Shown here piece after piece: positions 20,969 through 31,519 of a stretch of DNA of 64,000 bases; the stretch's first letter is position 1, and every line of letters begins with the position of its first letter. The notes beneath the pieces were generated by a model. The model did no database searches, was not told the origin of the DNA, and was given only the letters and a program-made list of their open reading frames with translations. The stretch is from Amphibalanus amphitrite (lineage: Eukaryota > Arthropoda > Thecostraca > Balanomorpha > Balanidae), in NCBI RefSeq assembly GCF_019059575.1, contig NW_024882750.1:124001-188000 (forward strand), read 5' to 3'. Made by a program: the position numbers and the translations under genes.

Positions 20969-23124
20969 TTAACCCGCGCATGAATGAGGTATTTTCCATA
21001 ACGCGAGTGACGGGGGGGGGGGGGCTCTTCAGAGCCCCCTTTCTATCTCCGACACTACTGGGCCGATCGTCAAAATTCAAAGGGCGTCTGATAGCCCTAG
21101 AAAAACTGTCGAACAAAACCTATTTTCATTGACCTCGAGGTTACCGATGACGTCACAGGTCAGGTCAAAGTGAAAATTATCGGCATTTTTGCTTGTTCAC
21201 AATTTATGCTCTGACCGCCGGCTGACAAGTCCGATCAGGCTCATTTTTGGTTTAAGCACTCCTTGATAAATGCCTTAGATACCCTGAAGGTACGTAACTT
21301 TTACTTCGAATTTTTCAGGTGAAGGCCAGGTCATCCTAGGTCACGAACATTGTATGTCATGTTTCGGTCGCGTGACGCATGTTTTATGGTCAATTTTTCT
21401 GGTATATTTCGAAAACAATGTCGTCTGTGTCATTTGAGGTCATTTTCAGCTGAATTTACCGGAGGTCAGGTCACGTTCAGGTCAGAAAAGGTCAAATTTT
21501 GAAAACTATTTTTTTTCAACAAAAATGTTGCCTATCAGATGTAGTTTGAGGCGAGCTCAGGAACACGATGGTGCCATTTATATTGCTGTACGATGTCAAA
21601 AACGTACTAAAAATGAGTTTGAAGAATATGCATATAATTGTAAAATTTTGACAATAATGCTAATAACTTTGCTTTTATGAAGATATTGGGCTAAAACTTA
21701 CTAGAGTAGTTAATTAGTGTGTGTTCTATCACACATTTTCCAGTTTTTGCGAAAAATCAAAACTTTATATTACTTGTATGCCGCTGACGAAGTGACCATA
21801 ATACAGTCACGAAACTGTCCGGAAAAGCCGAGTACTTTAATTCTATTACTATATACTTGCTGAGAACTATTAAAAAACAAAAGATAGATTTTTTGTTATT
21901 ACGAGCGAGCGAGCGCAGCGAGCGAGCGAGCGCAGCGAGCGAAGCGAAGTCTTTTCAATATAACGGAAAAATCTCAGTATGAGCGGCCCGGCCCGGCCTG
22001 TAACGCTTTTGAGAGGCTTATATCTCAGCAACCGCTGGACCGATTGGCCTGCGGTCTTTTTTGCTGGGTAGCCCCATCCCTTCTACCCCGTAATTGACTA
22101 CTTTTGATACATCTCAGTGACCGTCGTGGCACGTGCCACGTGAAAAGTCAAGGGTGTTCAAGCAGTTTTGCAAAAGTAATGATTTTGAGAGGCCCATATC
22201 TCAGCAGCGGCTTGAGCTGCTGTAATTTGTATAGTCTTGCGGTAATTTGTATAGGGTAGCTGCATCTCTTCTACCAAAGGTCGGATACTCTTGATCTATG
22301 TGAGTGACCCCCACTGTACGTGCAAAATACAAAAAGAAGAGGTGCCAAATTTGTTCCCATTTCAGTAACTCGGTAATTACTGGGGCGAGTTCGCTGAAAC
22401 GTGGCATACAGGTAGGCACCCACCAGGCACTGCATTCCCATGTGTTGCGGTTAGGGTGCTACTGCACGTGCGCACGTGCAGGGGGCGCTTCCAGATCTCG
22501 AGAACGGCTGGGCCGATTGCGCTCAAATTTGGTACACGGTTGGAGACCGGTTAGTAGGGTGCCGTGCAAAAGTCAGTTTGGACCCCGTCTGCACGTGCGC
22601 ACGTGCAGAATGCCGCTTCCAGATCTCAGGAACGGCTGGGCCGATCGCGTTCAAATTTGGCACACCGCTAGCGACCGGTTAGAAGGGTGCTTTGCACAAG
22701 CCCGTTGGAAGTACCCTCTCGCCCTTCCGCACGTGCAGGGCTCAATATCTCGCTCACTCGTTCTTCGCCCAAAAGGCGTTTTACTGGTTGTAAAAATATT
22801 TTTTTTTAATTTTCAAAATTTCGAAAATTTGAGATAGCAGTTTGATAACTAGTGTATTTGTAGTCCACTGACGCAAAGAAATTGGATCTAGCTTTAAAAC
22901 AAAGCTCTTGAGAGCGTTTGCCGTAATTCAACATTTTGCATCAAAATCGGCCGACATGGCCAAACTATGGCAGCTAAAAAGTTGAAATTTTAACACAGGG
23001 TGTCAAATTGATGCCGCTGAGGGTACCGCAAGTTTTGTGTTGATCTATCAAACGGTTTAAAAGATATTGCCGAAAAACTGGAGAGGGGCTTTGTAGAGCC
23101 CCCCCCCAGGCATGCGTGGGCTAA
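20969..23124. mobile_element. TTAA element, CCCGCGCATG subfamily
   Basis: Left TTAA at 20969-20972 is followed by CCCGCGCATG. The right end reversed reads CCCACGCATG and is flanked by CTAA instead of TTAA, best read as a mutated duplication. Hairpins of G-run/C-run type lie inside both ends (21012-21040 with CTCTTCAGAG, and 23090-23108 with GGGCTTTGTAGAGCCC). AGGTCA motifs are frequent in the left half. A GAGCGAGC repeat (21902-21952) and a tandem repeat with CACGTG motifs lie inside. Confidence 0.62.
22455..22745. repeat. tandem repeat with GCACGTGCGCACGTGC motif
   Basis: Units of about 130-140 bp start with the palindrome GCACGTGCGCACGTGC (22463-22480 and 22591-22607; a partial third at 22729). 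Each continues CTTCCAGATCTC, GGCTGGGCCGAT and TCAAATTTGG. CACGTG is the canonical E-box, but here it is part of a transposon-borne repeat. Confidence 0.75.
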
Positions 23125-23179
23125 GACCAGACCTGTTTTATGCATTGTAGAGCGTAGATAGTTTTGGTATGCCTACTTC

Positions 23180-24285
23180 ATTGCGCTGAATACACGTTTA
23201 TTTGTGGCAGTCTTCACAGGCAAGACATCAATATGTGCAAGAGAACGGCTAAGTTGGGAAACATGCCAAAGGAGTAGATAAATGATAGGAGGGCAGCGAT
23301 CAACGGAGGTCGCCAATAGGTAGAAGGACTGCGATTGACAGGATGGCGCTAATATGTAGGAGAGCCCCGATCGACACCCCGAGTTTCCATAGGAGGGCAC
23401 CGCTAGGTAGGAGGGTGGCGAGCAGCAGGAGGGCGCCAATGGGTATAAGGGCGGTGATCAACAGGAAGGCGCCAATAGGTAGGAGGGCCCCGATCAACAA
23501 TCAACAGGAGGGTGCCACCAGGTGAGGGGGCGGCTAGAAACAGGAGAGCACCAATAGATAGGAAGGTGGCGATCAACAAGAGGTCGCCAATAGGTAGGAG
23601 GGCGGTCATCAACAGGAAGCCGCCAATGAGTGGAAGGATGACGATTAATAGGAGGATGGCAGTGGTGAGGAGGGAGCCTTCGCCCAAGAGGATGACATTG
23701 AACAGGAGGGGACCTGTGAGGAGGGCGATCAACAAGAGGGCGCCAATGGCTAGGAGGGCGGCGATCAACAAGAGGGTGCCAAAAGGGAGGAGGGCGGCCG
23801 ATCACAATTTCACATGAGGGCGCAATGGGTAGGACGGCGCCAGTAAATATGAGGGCGCCGACCAGCAGCAGCAGAAGGGCAGTAATGTGTAGCATGGTTG
23901 CGATATACAGGAGAGCGCCTTCGGGTGAGAGGGCGCCTATTTTCAGGAGAGCACCAATAGGTAGGAGTACGCCGATCAAATGAGGGCGCCAGTGGGCAGG
24001 AGAGCAGCAATCAACAGGCTTACATGGGCGACTACCGCTACGCTTAGAGAGCTACAGCCAACAAATGCGGTTGGAGGGTGCCCGATGGACATATCCAACC
24101 GTATTTGGAATAGCGCTCTCTGAGGGCGCCCTGCAACCGTGTTTTCTCTGTAAGCACATTCGCGAGGGCGCCTTTGGCGCTCTCCGGTCGCGATTGTTTT
24201 TCGATTCGATTCAATCACAATTGCATTTGCGATTGGAGGGCGCCTTCCTCCAATCGCAAAGGGCGCATTCGGCGCCCATGGGGGG
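23180..24285. repeat. degenerate minisatellite, CAACAGGAGGGCGCCAATAG units
   Basis: About 1.1 kb of diverged units of 22-30 bp. The array ends near 24300-24314, where CGCCTACGTCCCTG reads reversed as CAGGGACGTAGGCG, a hAT-like terminus. No protein is encoded: hydrophobic or basic frames are unit translations. Confidence 0.8.
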
Positions 24286-24319
24286 CATGGCCCAGTGCCC
24301 CCCCCCCCCGCCTACGTCC

Positions 24320-25160
24320 CTGCATACTTACACTGCACCAAAAGACAGACCACTTCGCCCCAAAGTCAGAGGCTCACAGCAGTAGGTGTGAGAGCTGACG
24401 GCTGGTCACCTCGAGGCGCTGCATCCTACTGCGCGCGCAGTGCCGACTCGACTGGTGGACGGGCGGCGTGTTAGTGCTGCCGACTGGACTGTTGAGCGCT
24501 ACCGGCGCGGCCCGGCTCTGACCCGGTCGGCCGGCGCGCTGCTGACGTGTCGTGACCCGCCGTCCGTCAGCGAGCTAGATCGAGGGTGTTACTGCGCGGC
24601 CCGAGCTCGGCCGCCGCCGCAGATAGGCCACGGCGCGGCTCCCTCGGCCCTCCACACAGTAAACAAGGCCCCACCACCAGTGGGCACTGCCTCCGCTGAG
24701 CCGAACCCCCGTCTGCCTGTCCCATATCGCGCCGGTATCAGGTCAGGCAAGGTATATAAAAACACTAGGTAACACCGAGAAATTCCTTGAACATGAAGGC
24801 AACGGGTTCAGGTCTTGACAGATATTGCTAGCACAATTTGCAAGAAACTTGCTCCGTAACTACAATACAGATTTTCCTAATAGGGGAAAGACAGGTAAGA
24901 GGGTCAGGGCAGGTAAGACGGGCACCCCTCCTGCAGACCAAACCAATAGCGCTACGAGCTAGAAAAATTAGGACCAGAATTGCCTTTCCCACTACACACC
25001 ACCATTGAAGTCTGGTGAATTTGTGTTCAGTCGATAATCTTTTATTTGATTTCTTTAAAACACTCATTTCATTGAAAACATCCCATAATGTATTGTGCAA
25101 GCTTTTGTGTGCAGCACCATAGAGTTAAAAACTCGCAATCACTTGTGGTACACTCATATG
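24320..25160. other. CpG-rich single-copy-like stretch
   Basis: 24400-24730 is very GC- and CpG-rich and open in one frame on the plus strand, without recognisable domains. A TATATAAAA string at about 24752-24760 could be a TATA box, but no gene follows it convincingly. The remaining part is ordinary sequence. At 25166 the hAT-like start CAGGGGCGTAGCCAG appears without a recognised partner. Confidence 0.35.
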
Positions 25161-25715
25161 CCACCAGGGGCGTAGCCAGAGCCTTTCGATAGGAGGGGCA
25201 CAGTGGGTCCGATGGGCCCCCCTCGCAGGTGGGCCCCCCTTGCAAACGGGCCTCTTCGCAGGTGGGCTTCTCTTTAATGGTCTTAGAACTTGAGGAAAAG
25301 TGGAAAATTGGTAAGTACAAATTTGATGTTTTTGCCTGAGGAGTGTGCATAAAATGCACAGTATTTTACAAGTGAGCGAAGCGAGCAAGCGAGTTAATTT
25401 GTGCACAGTGAAATAACTTTCAATATGAGCGGCCCAACGTGGCCCAATACGATCTGTGGCGCTTTTCAGAGTCTTAAGCATGCCTCATCAATCGCTCGAC
25501 CGATCGACAAGCAGCACTGCATCAGGGAGATCCATCTCTTCGATCATGATCTAATTAAACTACCTAGTACCTTTGATGCATGTGGGTGAGCGACACGACA
25601 CGTGCCTTGTGTCAAGTCAGGGGTGCTTAAATTGTTGCGCTTACAATAACTACGCATTGACTTGGCAAATTGCGCTGAAACATGCCCGATAACTGAACAT
25701 CGTGTGGACTAGGGG

Positions 25716-25922
25716 ATGCATTTCCATGGCTATCACAGTTTGTCTGCTACCCTGAATGTGCGCAAAATTATGAACTTCGCAGCACGGGTCATCTTCGGCC
25801 GCCGTAAATTCGACCACGTCTCTGGCCTCCGCGACTCGCTTGGATGGATACTTCCGAAAGCTATGGCCGATATTCAAACCCTCGTAACTGCTCAGAAAAT
25901 AATAAGGAACGTTTTTAGCTGA
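25716..25922 (+). pseudogene. non-LTR retrotransposon, C-terminal fragment
   Basis: The frame reads through VRKIMNFAARVIFGRRKFDH and LGWILPKAMADIQ. It aligns by eye with the C-terminal part of the non-LTR pseudogene at 38574-39867 (IQKVMNFCARVLSGRRKHLG, then LGWLSAHN), which is the region after the reverse transcriptase. Ends at TGA. It is a 5'-truncated relic. Confidence 0.6.
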
Positions 25923-25959
25923 ACTCGAATTTATCAACCATTTCAACATTTACGAAGTA

Positions 25960-26121
25960 CACTGAGAGCTTTTTTGATTCCCTTTAAGCATATTAGGGGA
26001 ATTGGTCTAAAGCAACACCCTGATCATTTCTCCGAATATACCTCAAATACACTTTCTTTGAATATCGCTCTGAAATTCTTCTAATATACCTACCCTACAC
26101 TGAAAACCTTTTTGATTCCTT
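25960..26121. repeat. dispersed AT-rich repeat around GAATATACC
   Basis: This short repeat family has the phrases TTGATTCC, ATTAGGGG, TTGGTCT, CAACACCC and GAATATACC. Related copies occur at 27302-27479, about 29928-30072 and, reversed, about 42130-42260. Two copies are hosts for TTAA insertions. The copy at 25975-26040 shows the corresponding site without an insertion (TTTAAGCATATTAGGGG). Confidence 0.65.
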
Positions 26122-27301
26122 TTAACCCGCGCCGGGCCGGTGCTCTGAGATTCCGCGCCGGGCCGCGGGGGGGGGTGTCTGAACACCCCCTTCTAACTTG
26201 GCTCCTGGGACACGTAGCGACACGCGGTAAGCGGCAATCGAAAGAACGTCAAAAATAAGGACGAAAACACCCCAGTCATTTTTTGGGTCAGGTCAAAGGT
26301 CAGGACACCAGAGGTCACCAAAGGTAAAATGTTGACTATTTTAAAATTTTGGAAACTGCCAACGGCTATCTCGGGAACCGACAGAGCTACAGCGCCGCAA
26401 AAAAGCGCATTCGATAGCCCTTTTACAGACCTTTCTGAATAATGTTCTCAGATTTGACCTCAGGTCAACGGTTTAGCCTCCAGAGGGCAAAAACTACAAA
26501 AATAGCCGTTTTTACGAAAAACGTTTTTTTTCGGCCATAACTTTTGACTCAAAAGAGTTATGACATTACTTTTGCCAGCATCGTGTTCCTCTCGTCAAGA
26601 CGCGTCGAATGAACTATATTTTGACCTTAGAAGGTCAACTTGAAAATTTGACCTCAGGTCAAGGTCATGATCTGACCGGAAAAGGTCATGTTGCATATCA
26701 GTCGATCCGCAACGTCAGCCCAACACATCTAAGGCGTTTTCAGCGCTCTAGCACGCCTCTATCAGAAGTTATCATCGAAAAACTGTTAGATTCTGTTCGT
26801 GACCTGAGATGACCTCGGGGACATAACGAGGGGTCACAGTTGCCATTTTCTGGTTCAGTGTGTCTATTTTACCTACATCTCGATGCTTGAGAGTGTCTTG
26901 AATAGCGTTCGTGCAAAACAGACGCTTTTTCAATTTTCTCCCATTGACTTATAATGGAGAGGCCGCAAAATTGACCTGACCTTAGGTCACCGACATCAAA
27001 ATTCCGAGATATACATTTTATAGATAGTGTTGCTCTTATCAATCGCTGAAAGTTTCAAGGCAATCGTTCAGTCAGTGTAGCTATGCCGAGCATTCTTATT
27101 TTTTCTGAGGTGAGGTCACTTGGCGTGACCTGGTGACCTGACCTAAGGTGACCTGGGTCTGAAATTTTCACAACATGTGCGGAAAAGATGCACGAACAGG
27201 TGTGCCAAAAACACCTGTTCGTGTTTTTGAGATATCTGCGAAAAACCGCAAGGGGGGGGGGGTGTTCAAACACACCCCCCCCCCGGCCCGGCGCGGGTTA
27301 A
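26122..27301. mobile_element. TTAA element, CCCGCGCCGGGCC subfamily
   Basis: TTAA at 26122-26125 and 27298-27301 flanks 1172 bp. Left end CCCGCGCCGGGCCGG; right end reversed CCCGCGCCGGGCCGG. The left end repeats the motif a second time about 30 bp in (CCGCGCCGGGCC). Hairpins follow each end: GGGGGTGTCTGAACACCCCC near 26168 and a GGGGTGTTCAAACAC type near 27262. The interior is rich in AGGTCA/TGACCT. No transposase, so probably a non-autonomous piggyBac-like element. Confidence 0.85.
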
Positions 27302-28215
27302 GAATATTAGGGGTTTTGGTCTGAAACAACACCCGGATCATTTCTTCGAATATACCCGAACTATACCCTTGTTCTTTAAATAGCTCCCTTGAATTCTTCT
27401 AATATACCCTAGTAAGTACCGGAGAGGAATGGAATATGATTCCTGTTCTATTCCCTGCGATACCCACAGTACACTCCTTTTAACCCGCGCCCTGCGGGGG
27501 GAGGGGTGTTTGAACACCCCCCTTGTGGTTTTTCGCGAATATCTCAAAAACGGCGGCGCAGAGCGCCGCTGTTTTTGGTACACCTTATCATACATCAATT
27601 CTACACATGTTGTGAAAATTTCAGACCAAGGTCATTCAAGGTCAGATCACCAGGTCACTTGAAGTGACCTCACCTCATAAAAAGTTTCAATGTCTGTCAT
27701 AGCTACACCGAGTGACCGATCGCTTTGAAACTTTCAGCGATTGCTAAGAGCACTAGCACGTACAAAATGTTTATCTCAGAATTTTGATATCGATGACCTA
27801 AGGTCAGGTCAATTTTGCGACCTCCTCATTATGTCAATGGGAGAAAATTGAAATGCGCCTCTTTTGGACGAAAGACATTATAAACACTCCCAAACACTGA
27901 ATTACAAGTGGTTTAGATACACTGAACATGAAAATGGTGTCCGTGACCCCTGTTTAAGCCCTGAGGTCATCTTAGGTCACGAATGGTATCTAACAGTTTT
28001 TCGCAAATAACTTTTGATAGAGGCATGCTAGAGCGATGAAAACGCATTAGATGTGTTCAGCTCGACGATACGGATCGACTGATATACAACATGACCATTT
28101 CAGGTCAGGTCATGACCTTGACCTGAGGTCAAATTTTCAAGTTGACCTTTCAAGGTCAAGTTATAGTTCATTCGATGCGTCTTGACGAGAGGAACACGAT
28201 GCCGGTAAAAGTAAC

Positions 28216-28411
28216 TGTTCCGTCCTTGTCCGCAGAACACTCAACTGTGCCTCGTAGTCTTCATATATTGTGACACCGCCACGAACTCCACCCAGTCGCC
28301 AGCCAGACACGAATGGCGCGCACACCAGCAAACCTCCCGGCATCGACTCCGCTGACGTGTAAAACCCGACCAGTGAAATCGGCCACTAAATCAATAGCGC
28401 AGTACGCAACA
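28216..28411 (-). repeat. 3' LTR of the deleted gypsy-type element
   Basis: Direct repeat of 29277-29472. It begins TG and ends CA on either strand reading. It differs from its partner at ACACCGCC/ACACCTCC and CACACCAG/CACACGAG. Confidence 0.92.
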
Positions 28412-28488
28412 CTCCTCCCCACAGGCAAGAAGTATACCCATGCCACGATTCAGCACCGTAACTCGGTAGGGGGCACCACTGCAGCGGT

Positions 28489-29262
28489 TTAGGGGTGACC
28501 CGCCACGACATGGGCCGGACGAATTTGGTCAGCATGACGGGTGAAGGCGCGGCCGTCCTCGAGGCGAACGTCCACCACTACACCACTGCTGTTCGAGACC
28601 ACCGCGGGGACCCATCGGCGGGCGAAGCCCTGACACTCTTCAACCCAGACGGCGTCCCCGACGCGGAAATCGCGCGGTCGGGCGCGGCGGTCGTGGACGT
28701 CCTTCCTGGCTGACTGACGGGCCTCCACGGTGGAGCGCAGACTCGGGCGCAGCGACTGCAGTGGAGTACGCAGCGCTCGGCCGAACATCAGTTCAGCCGG
28801 AGCTCGCCCCGTTGTCGACTGTGGCGAATTCCTGTAGGTGAAAAGAAAACGCGACAGTTTTGTCTGGAGACTTCCTTCAGTCCTCCTCTTCAACGCCGAT
28901 TTTACGACTTTCACCAAAGCCTCAGCCTGGCCATTGGAGGCGGGATGACGCGGCGGGCTAAAAACGTGCCGGATACCATTCTCAGACAAGAACAACTTAA
29001 ACTGTTCACTCGTAAAGCAGGTGCCATTGTCTGACACAAGGACTAAAGGTAATCCAAAAACAGAAAAACACTTGCGAAGGTTTTCAATCACACACGTTGA
29101 ACTTGTCGAGCTCGTAACAAACACTTCAAGCCATTTGGTGAACGAATCCACAACTATTAAAAGCATCTTTCCCTCCACGGGGCCGGCAAAATCAACATGA
29201 ATTCTGCTCCACGGCTCGGTGGGGAATATCCAGGGTTTGATATGATGAGGGAATATCTCATC
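28489..29262 (-). pseudogene. integrase core and C-terminal domain of gypsy-type element
   Basis: The frame enters from the leader just after the primer site. It contains the DDE integrase core with D in WSRIHVDFAGP, D in LVSDNGTCFTSEQF and E in NGQAEALVKVVK, all three catalytic residues. The C-terminal segment has FRVGDAVWVEE, then a region ending DGRAFTRHADQIRP, which resembles the GPY/F-type end of gypsy integrases. Stop TAA is at 28489-28491. The N-terminal zinc-binding domain and all upstream pol domains are deleted, so the remaining frame is uninterrupted but only a fragment. No initiator ATG is obvious. Confidence 0.88.
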
Positions 29263-29276
29263 CTCGTCGCCAAAAG

Positions 29277-29472
29277 TGTTCCGTCCTTGTCCGCAGAACA
29301 CTCAACTGTGCCTCGTAGTCTTCATATATTGTGACACCTCCACGAACTCCACCCAGTCGCCAGCCAGACACGAATGGCGCGCACACGAGCAAACCTCCCG
29401 GCATCGACTCCGCTGACGTGTAAAACCCGACCAGTGAAATCGGCCACTAAATCAATAGCGCAGTACGCAACA
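29277..29472 (-). repeat. 5' LTR of the deleted gypsy-type element
   Basis: Partner of 28216-28411. On the minus strand it precedes the primer-binding site. High identity of the LTR pair suggests a recent insertion relative to the surrounding elements. Confidence 0.92.
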
Positions 29473-30215
29473 GTAACCTCGTGCAAGGCTTGGGTCAAAA
29501 GTTATTGCAGAAAACTGTTTCCGAAAAAAATCGGCTATTTTTGCAGTTTTTGCCCCCTGCAGGCAAAACCGTTGACGTTAGGTCAAATCTGAGAGAATTA
29601 CTCAGAAAGGGCGGTAATAGGGCTATCGAATGCGCTTTTCCGCGGCGCTGTAGCTCTATTGGTTCCCGAGTTATGCGTTGGCATCTTGGAAATTGTCGAC
29701 ATTCGACCTGGAAATCGGCGAAATTTTGCCTTCAATGACCTCTGGTGACCTGACCTTTGACCTGACAAAAAAATTGACCAAAGTGATTTCGTCATTATTT
29801 TTGACGCTCTTTCGAACGCCGCCTTCCGCGTATCGCTACGTGGCCCAGGAGCCGAGTTAGAAGGGGGTGTTCAGACACCCCCCAGCAGGGCGTGGAAATC
29901 CAGGACCCCCAGCCGGGCGCGGGTTAACCTACCAAAATACCCCTACATCGAAACCTCTAGTATTCCTTCTAGGCGTATAAGGGGAATATTTTGCAAACTA
30001 TACTCTCATTATACCACTTAACACTCCCGTATTATTCTGTGATTTCCATCACTGATCTGAATGTATTCTTGCATTAGGGGCGTTCCACGACAAATCGACA
30101 AGTGCCCTGCACCCTCATATTTTATTTTTTGCTTAAAATTGGTCTAATGGGTTGTGATGGGCGGGGAAGCCAGCTGTGGCAAGGATTTTTTCTTCGAACA
30201 ACGGTTTCCGAGATA

Positions 30216-31519
30216 CGAGGGGCGTTCAAAAAGTTATCGGCCCGACCATGAAGGAGCAGAGATACGACGTCGACTTATTAGACCAAAAATGTTCATTTAT
30301 TCAAATAACCAGCGTTAAGACAAAAACATTTCGCGCAGCGCTTCGCGAGAGGCCCCTGGGTCTCCATAGCCAAGTGGGTTTCGGACGCATCTGGCACGTC
30401 CAAGACGGCTGCTTTTGTCTCCTTGCTGTCAGCGAAGTTGCCACTGCTAAGCAATTTCCTTATGTTGGGGAAGAGGTGGCAACCTGATGGTGCAAGACAG
30501 GGAGAAAAAAGTGGCTGTGACAACAACTCGAAGCCACAGCTCACTGCTTCGCTGATCGTCACCCTGCTCATGTGTGCTGGTGCGTCGTCCTGGATCAGAA
30601 GCACACTTTTAGTCAGCTTCCCTAGTCTCTCCTTGATATCTGCTGCTCGCTACTGTTATCGAAGGGAGGTGTAGTATTCATCATTAATTGTGCGCCCCTG
30701 TTTTAGAAAGTTGACGAGCAGAGCCCCGCCAGCATCCCAAAATGCAACCACTGTCACCTTGCCGTCTGACTTAAACACGTCGCACACATTTGATGGCCTT
30801 TACTCAGTGTGCTTCCACTTGTGCAACTCGGTCACGCCCTTAGGATCAACGTGTGACACCCACAACCCCTCCACGGTAACAAGTAGTTCAATGAACTCTT
30901 TTGGATCTTCGATATAGGGACCAAAATTTTCGCGTTACGCCTCCTTTCGAGTTTGCCTTTCCTCTGGAGTCAGCAAACGGGGGATGCATCTTGCAGAGAT
31001 CTTAAACATATTAATACGCTGTCGAAGAATGGCTTTGAGGGACCTGATAGACACCTCCGCTTCTGCTGCGTTGTTCCAGACCAGAACATTTGTCATTTTC
31101 ACAAAGAAGTGCTAATTTTTCATATTTTCTTGAGTCAATGCTGTTGATGGCTGGCCACTGCGGGGGTGACCTTTAATGATCTGTTGACCAAAATTGAACA
31201 GAGATGTACGCTTTTTGACGCTATATTGTAAGAAAGACAAACCTCAACATGTGTTGGCACTAGCTTTTCGTGAATAACGTTTGGTGCATTTTCCTGCAAT
31301 ACATGAACCAAATCACTGCTCCCTTCTGGGCGTCGCCCATTCTGACCGGGAATGGCAAACTATGTTACGATTAATTAGCAGCCTGAACCAATCACAGGGC
31401 AGATTGGTTAATGGCTACGTAAGTGGACATCCCAATAACACATCATTGAACACACCGCGTTGCAGGCCGAAATTCCAACTCCTTCATGGTTGGGCCGAGA
31501 ACTTTTTGAACGCCCCTCG
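30216..31519 (-). mobile_element. mariner-type transposon
   Basis: TA at 30214-30215 and 31520-31521 flanks 1304 bp, the usual mariner length. The terminal repeats of about 41 bp start CGAGGGGCGTTCAAAAAG at both ends, with few mismatches. The right arm of the host palindrome shows the matching uninterrupted sequence (GAGGCTATATCTCGGAAACC near 32850). Confidence 0.92.
30290..31200 (-). pseudogene. mariner transposase, inactive
   Basis: Reading on the minus strand, fragments match the mariner transposase order: GLWVSHVDPKG, then SDGKVTVVAFWDAGG, then FVNFLKQGRTINDEYYTSLR, LLIQDDAPAHMSR and LAPSGCHLFPN. The mid-catalytic aspartate is kept in IQDDAPAH. The third catalytic aspartate, normally in SPDLAPSDY, is replaced (SPCLAPSG). 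The first aspartate region (VTVEGLWV) also lacks the usual DE.W. Frameshifts and stops separate the fragments. The enzyme would cut and paste DNA at TA, but this copy cannot. Confidence 0.85.

Larger units (their letters stand above)
28216..29472 (-). mobile_element. internally deleted gypsy-type LTR element
   Basis: Two 196-bp LTRs start TGTTCCGTCC and end TACGCAACA, and differ at only about two positions. A perfect 5-bp duplication GTAAC flanks the element (28211-28215 and 29473-29477). On the minus strand the 5' LTR is 29277-29472, followed by the TGGCGACGAG primer site at 29263-29272. The polypurine tract GTGGGGAGGAG abuts the 3' LTR at 28412-28422. Gag, protease, RT and RNase H are missing: the leader runs directly into integrase. 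The related sequence at 38000-38060 shows the same locus type without the insertion. Confidence 0.92.
27480..29927. mobile_element. TTAA element split by an LTR element
   Basis: TTAA at 27480-27483 and 29924-29927. Left end CCCGCGCCCTGCGGGGG; right end reversed CCCGCGCCCGGCTGGGGG, with a second CACGCCCTGCTGGGG motif inside the right end. Hairpins lie at 27497-27522 and 29865-29884. After subtracting the LTR element (28216-29472 plus its 5-bp duplication) the length is about 1.19 kb, the same as the copies at 37295 and 40238. Confidence 0.85.

Noticed and set aside
23300..24010. Hydrophobic IGALL/TALLP repeat frames resembling membrane proteins
   Set aside because: Period matches the minisatellite unit and several frames on both strands show the same pattern.
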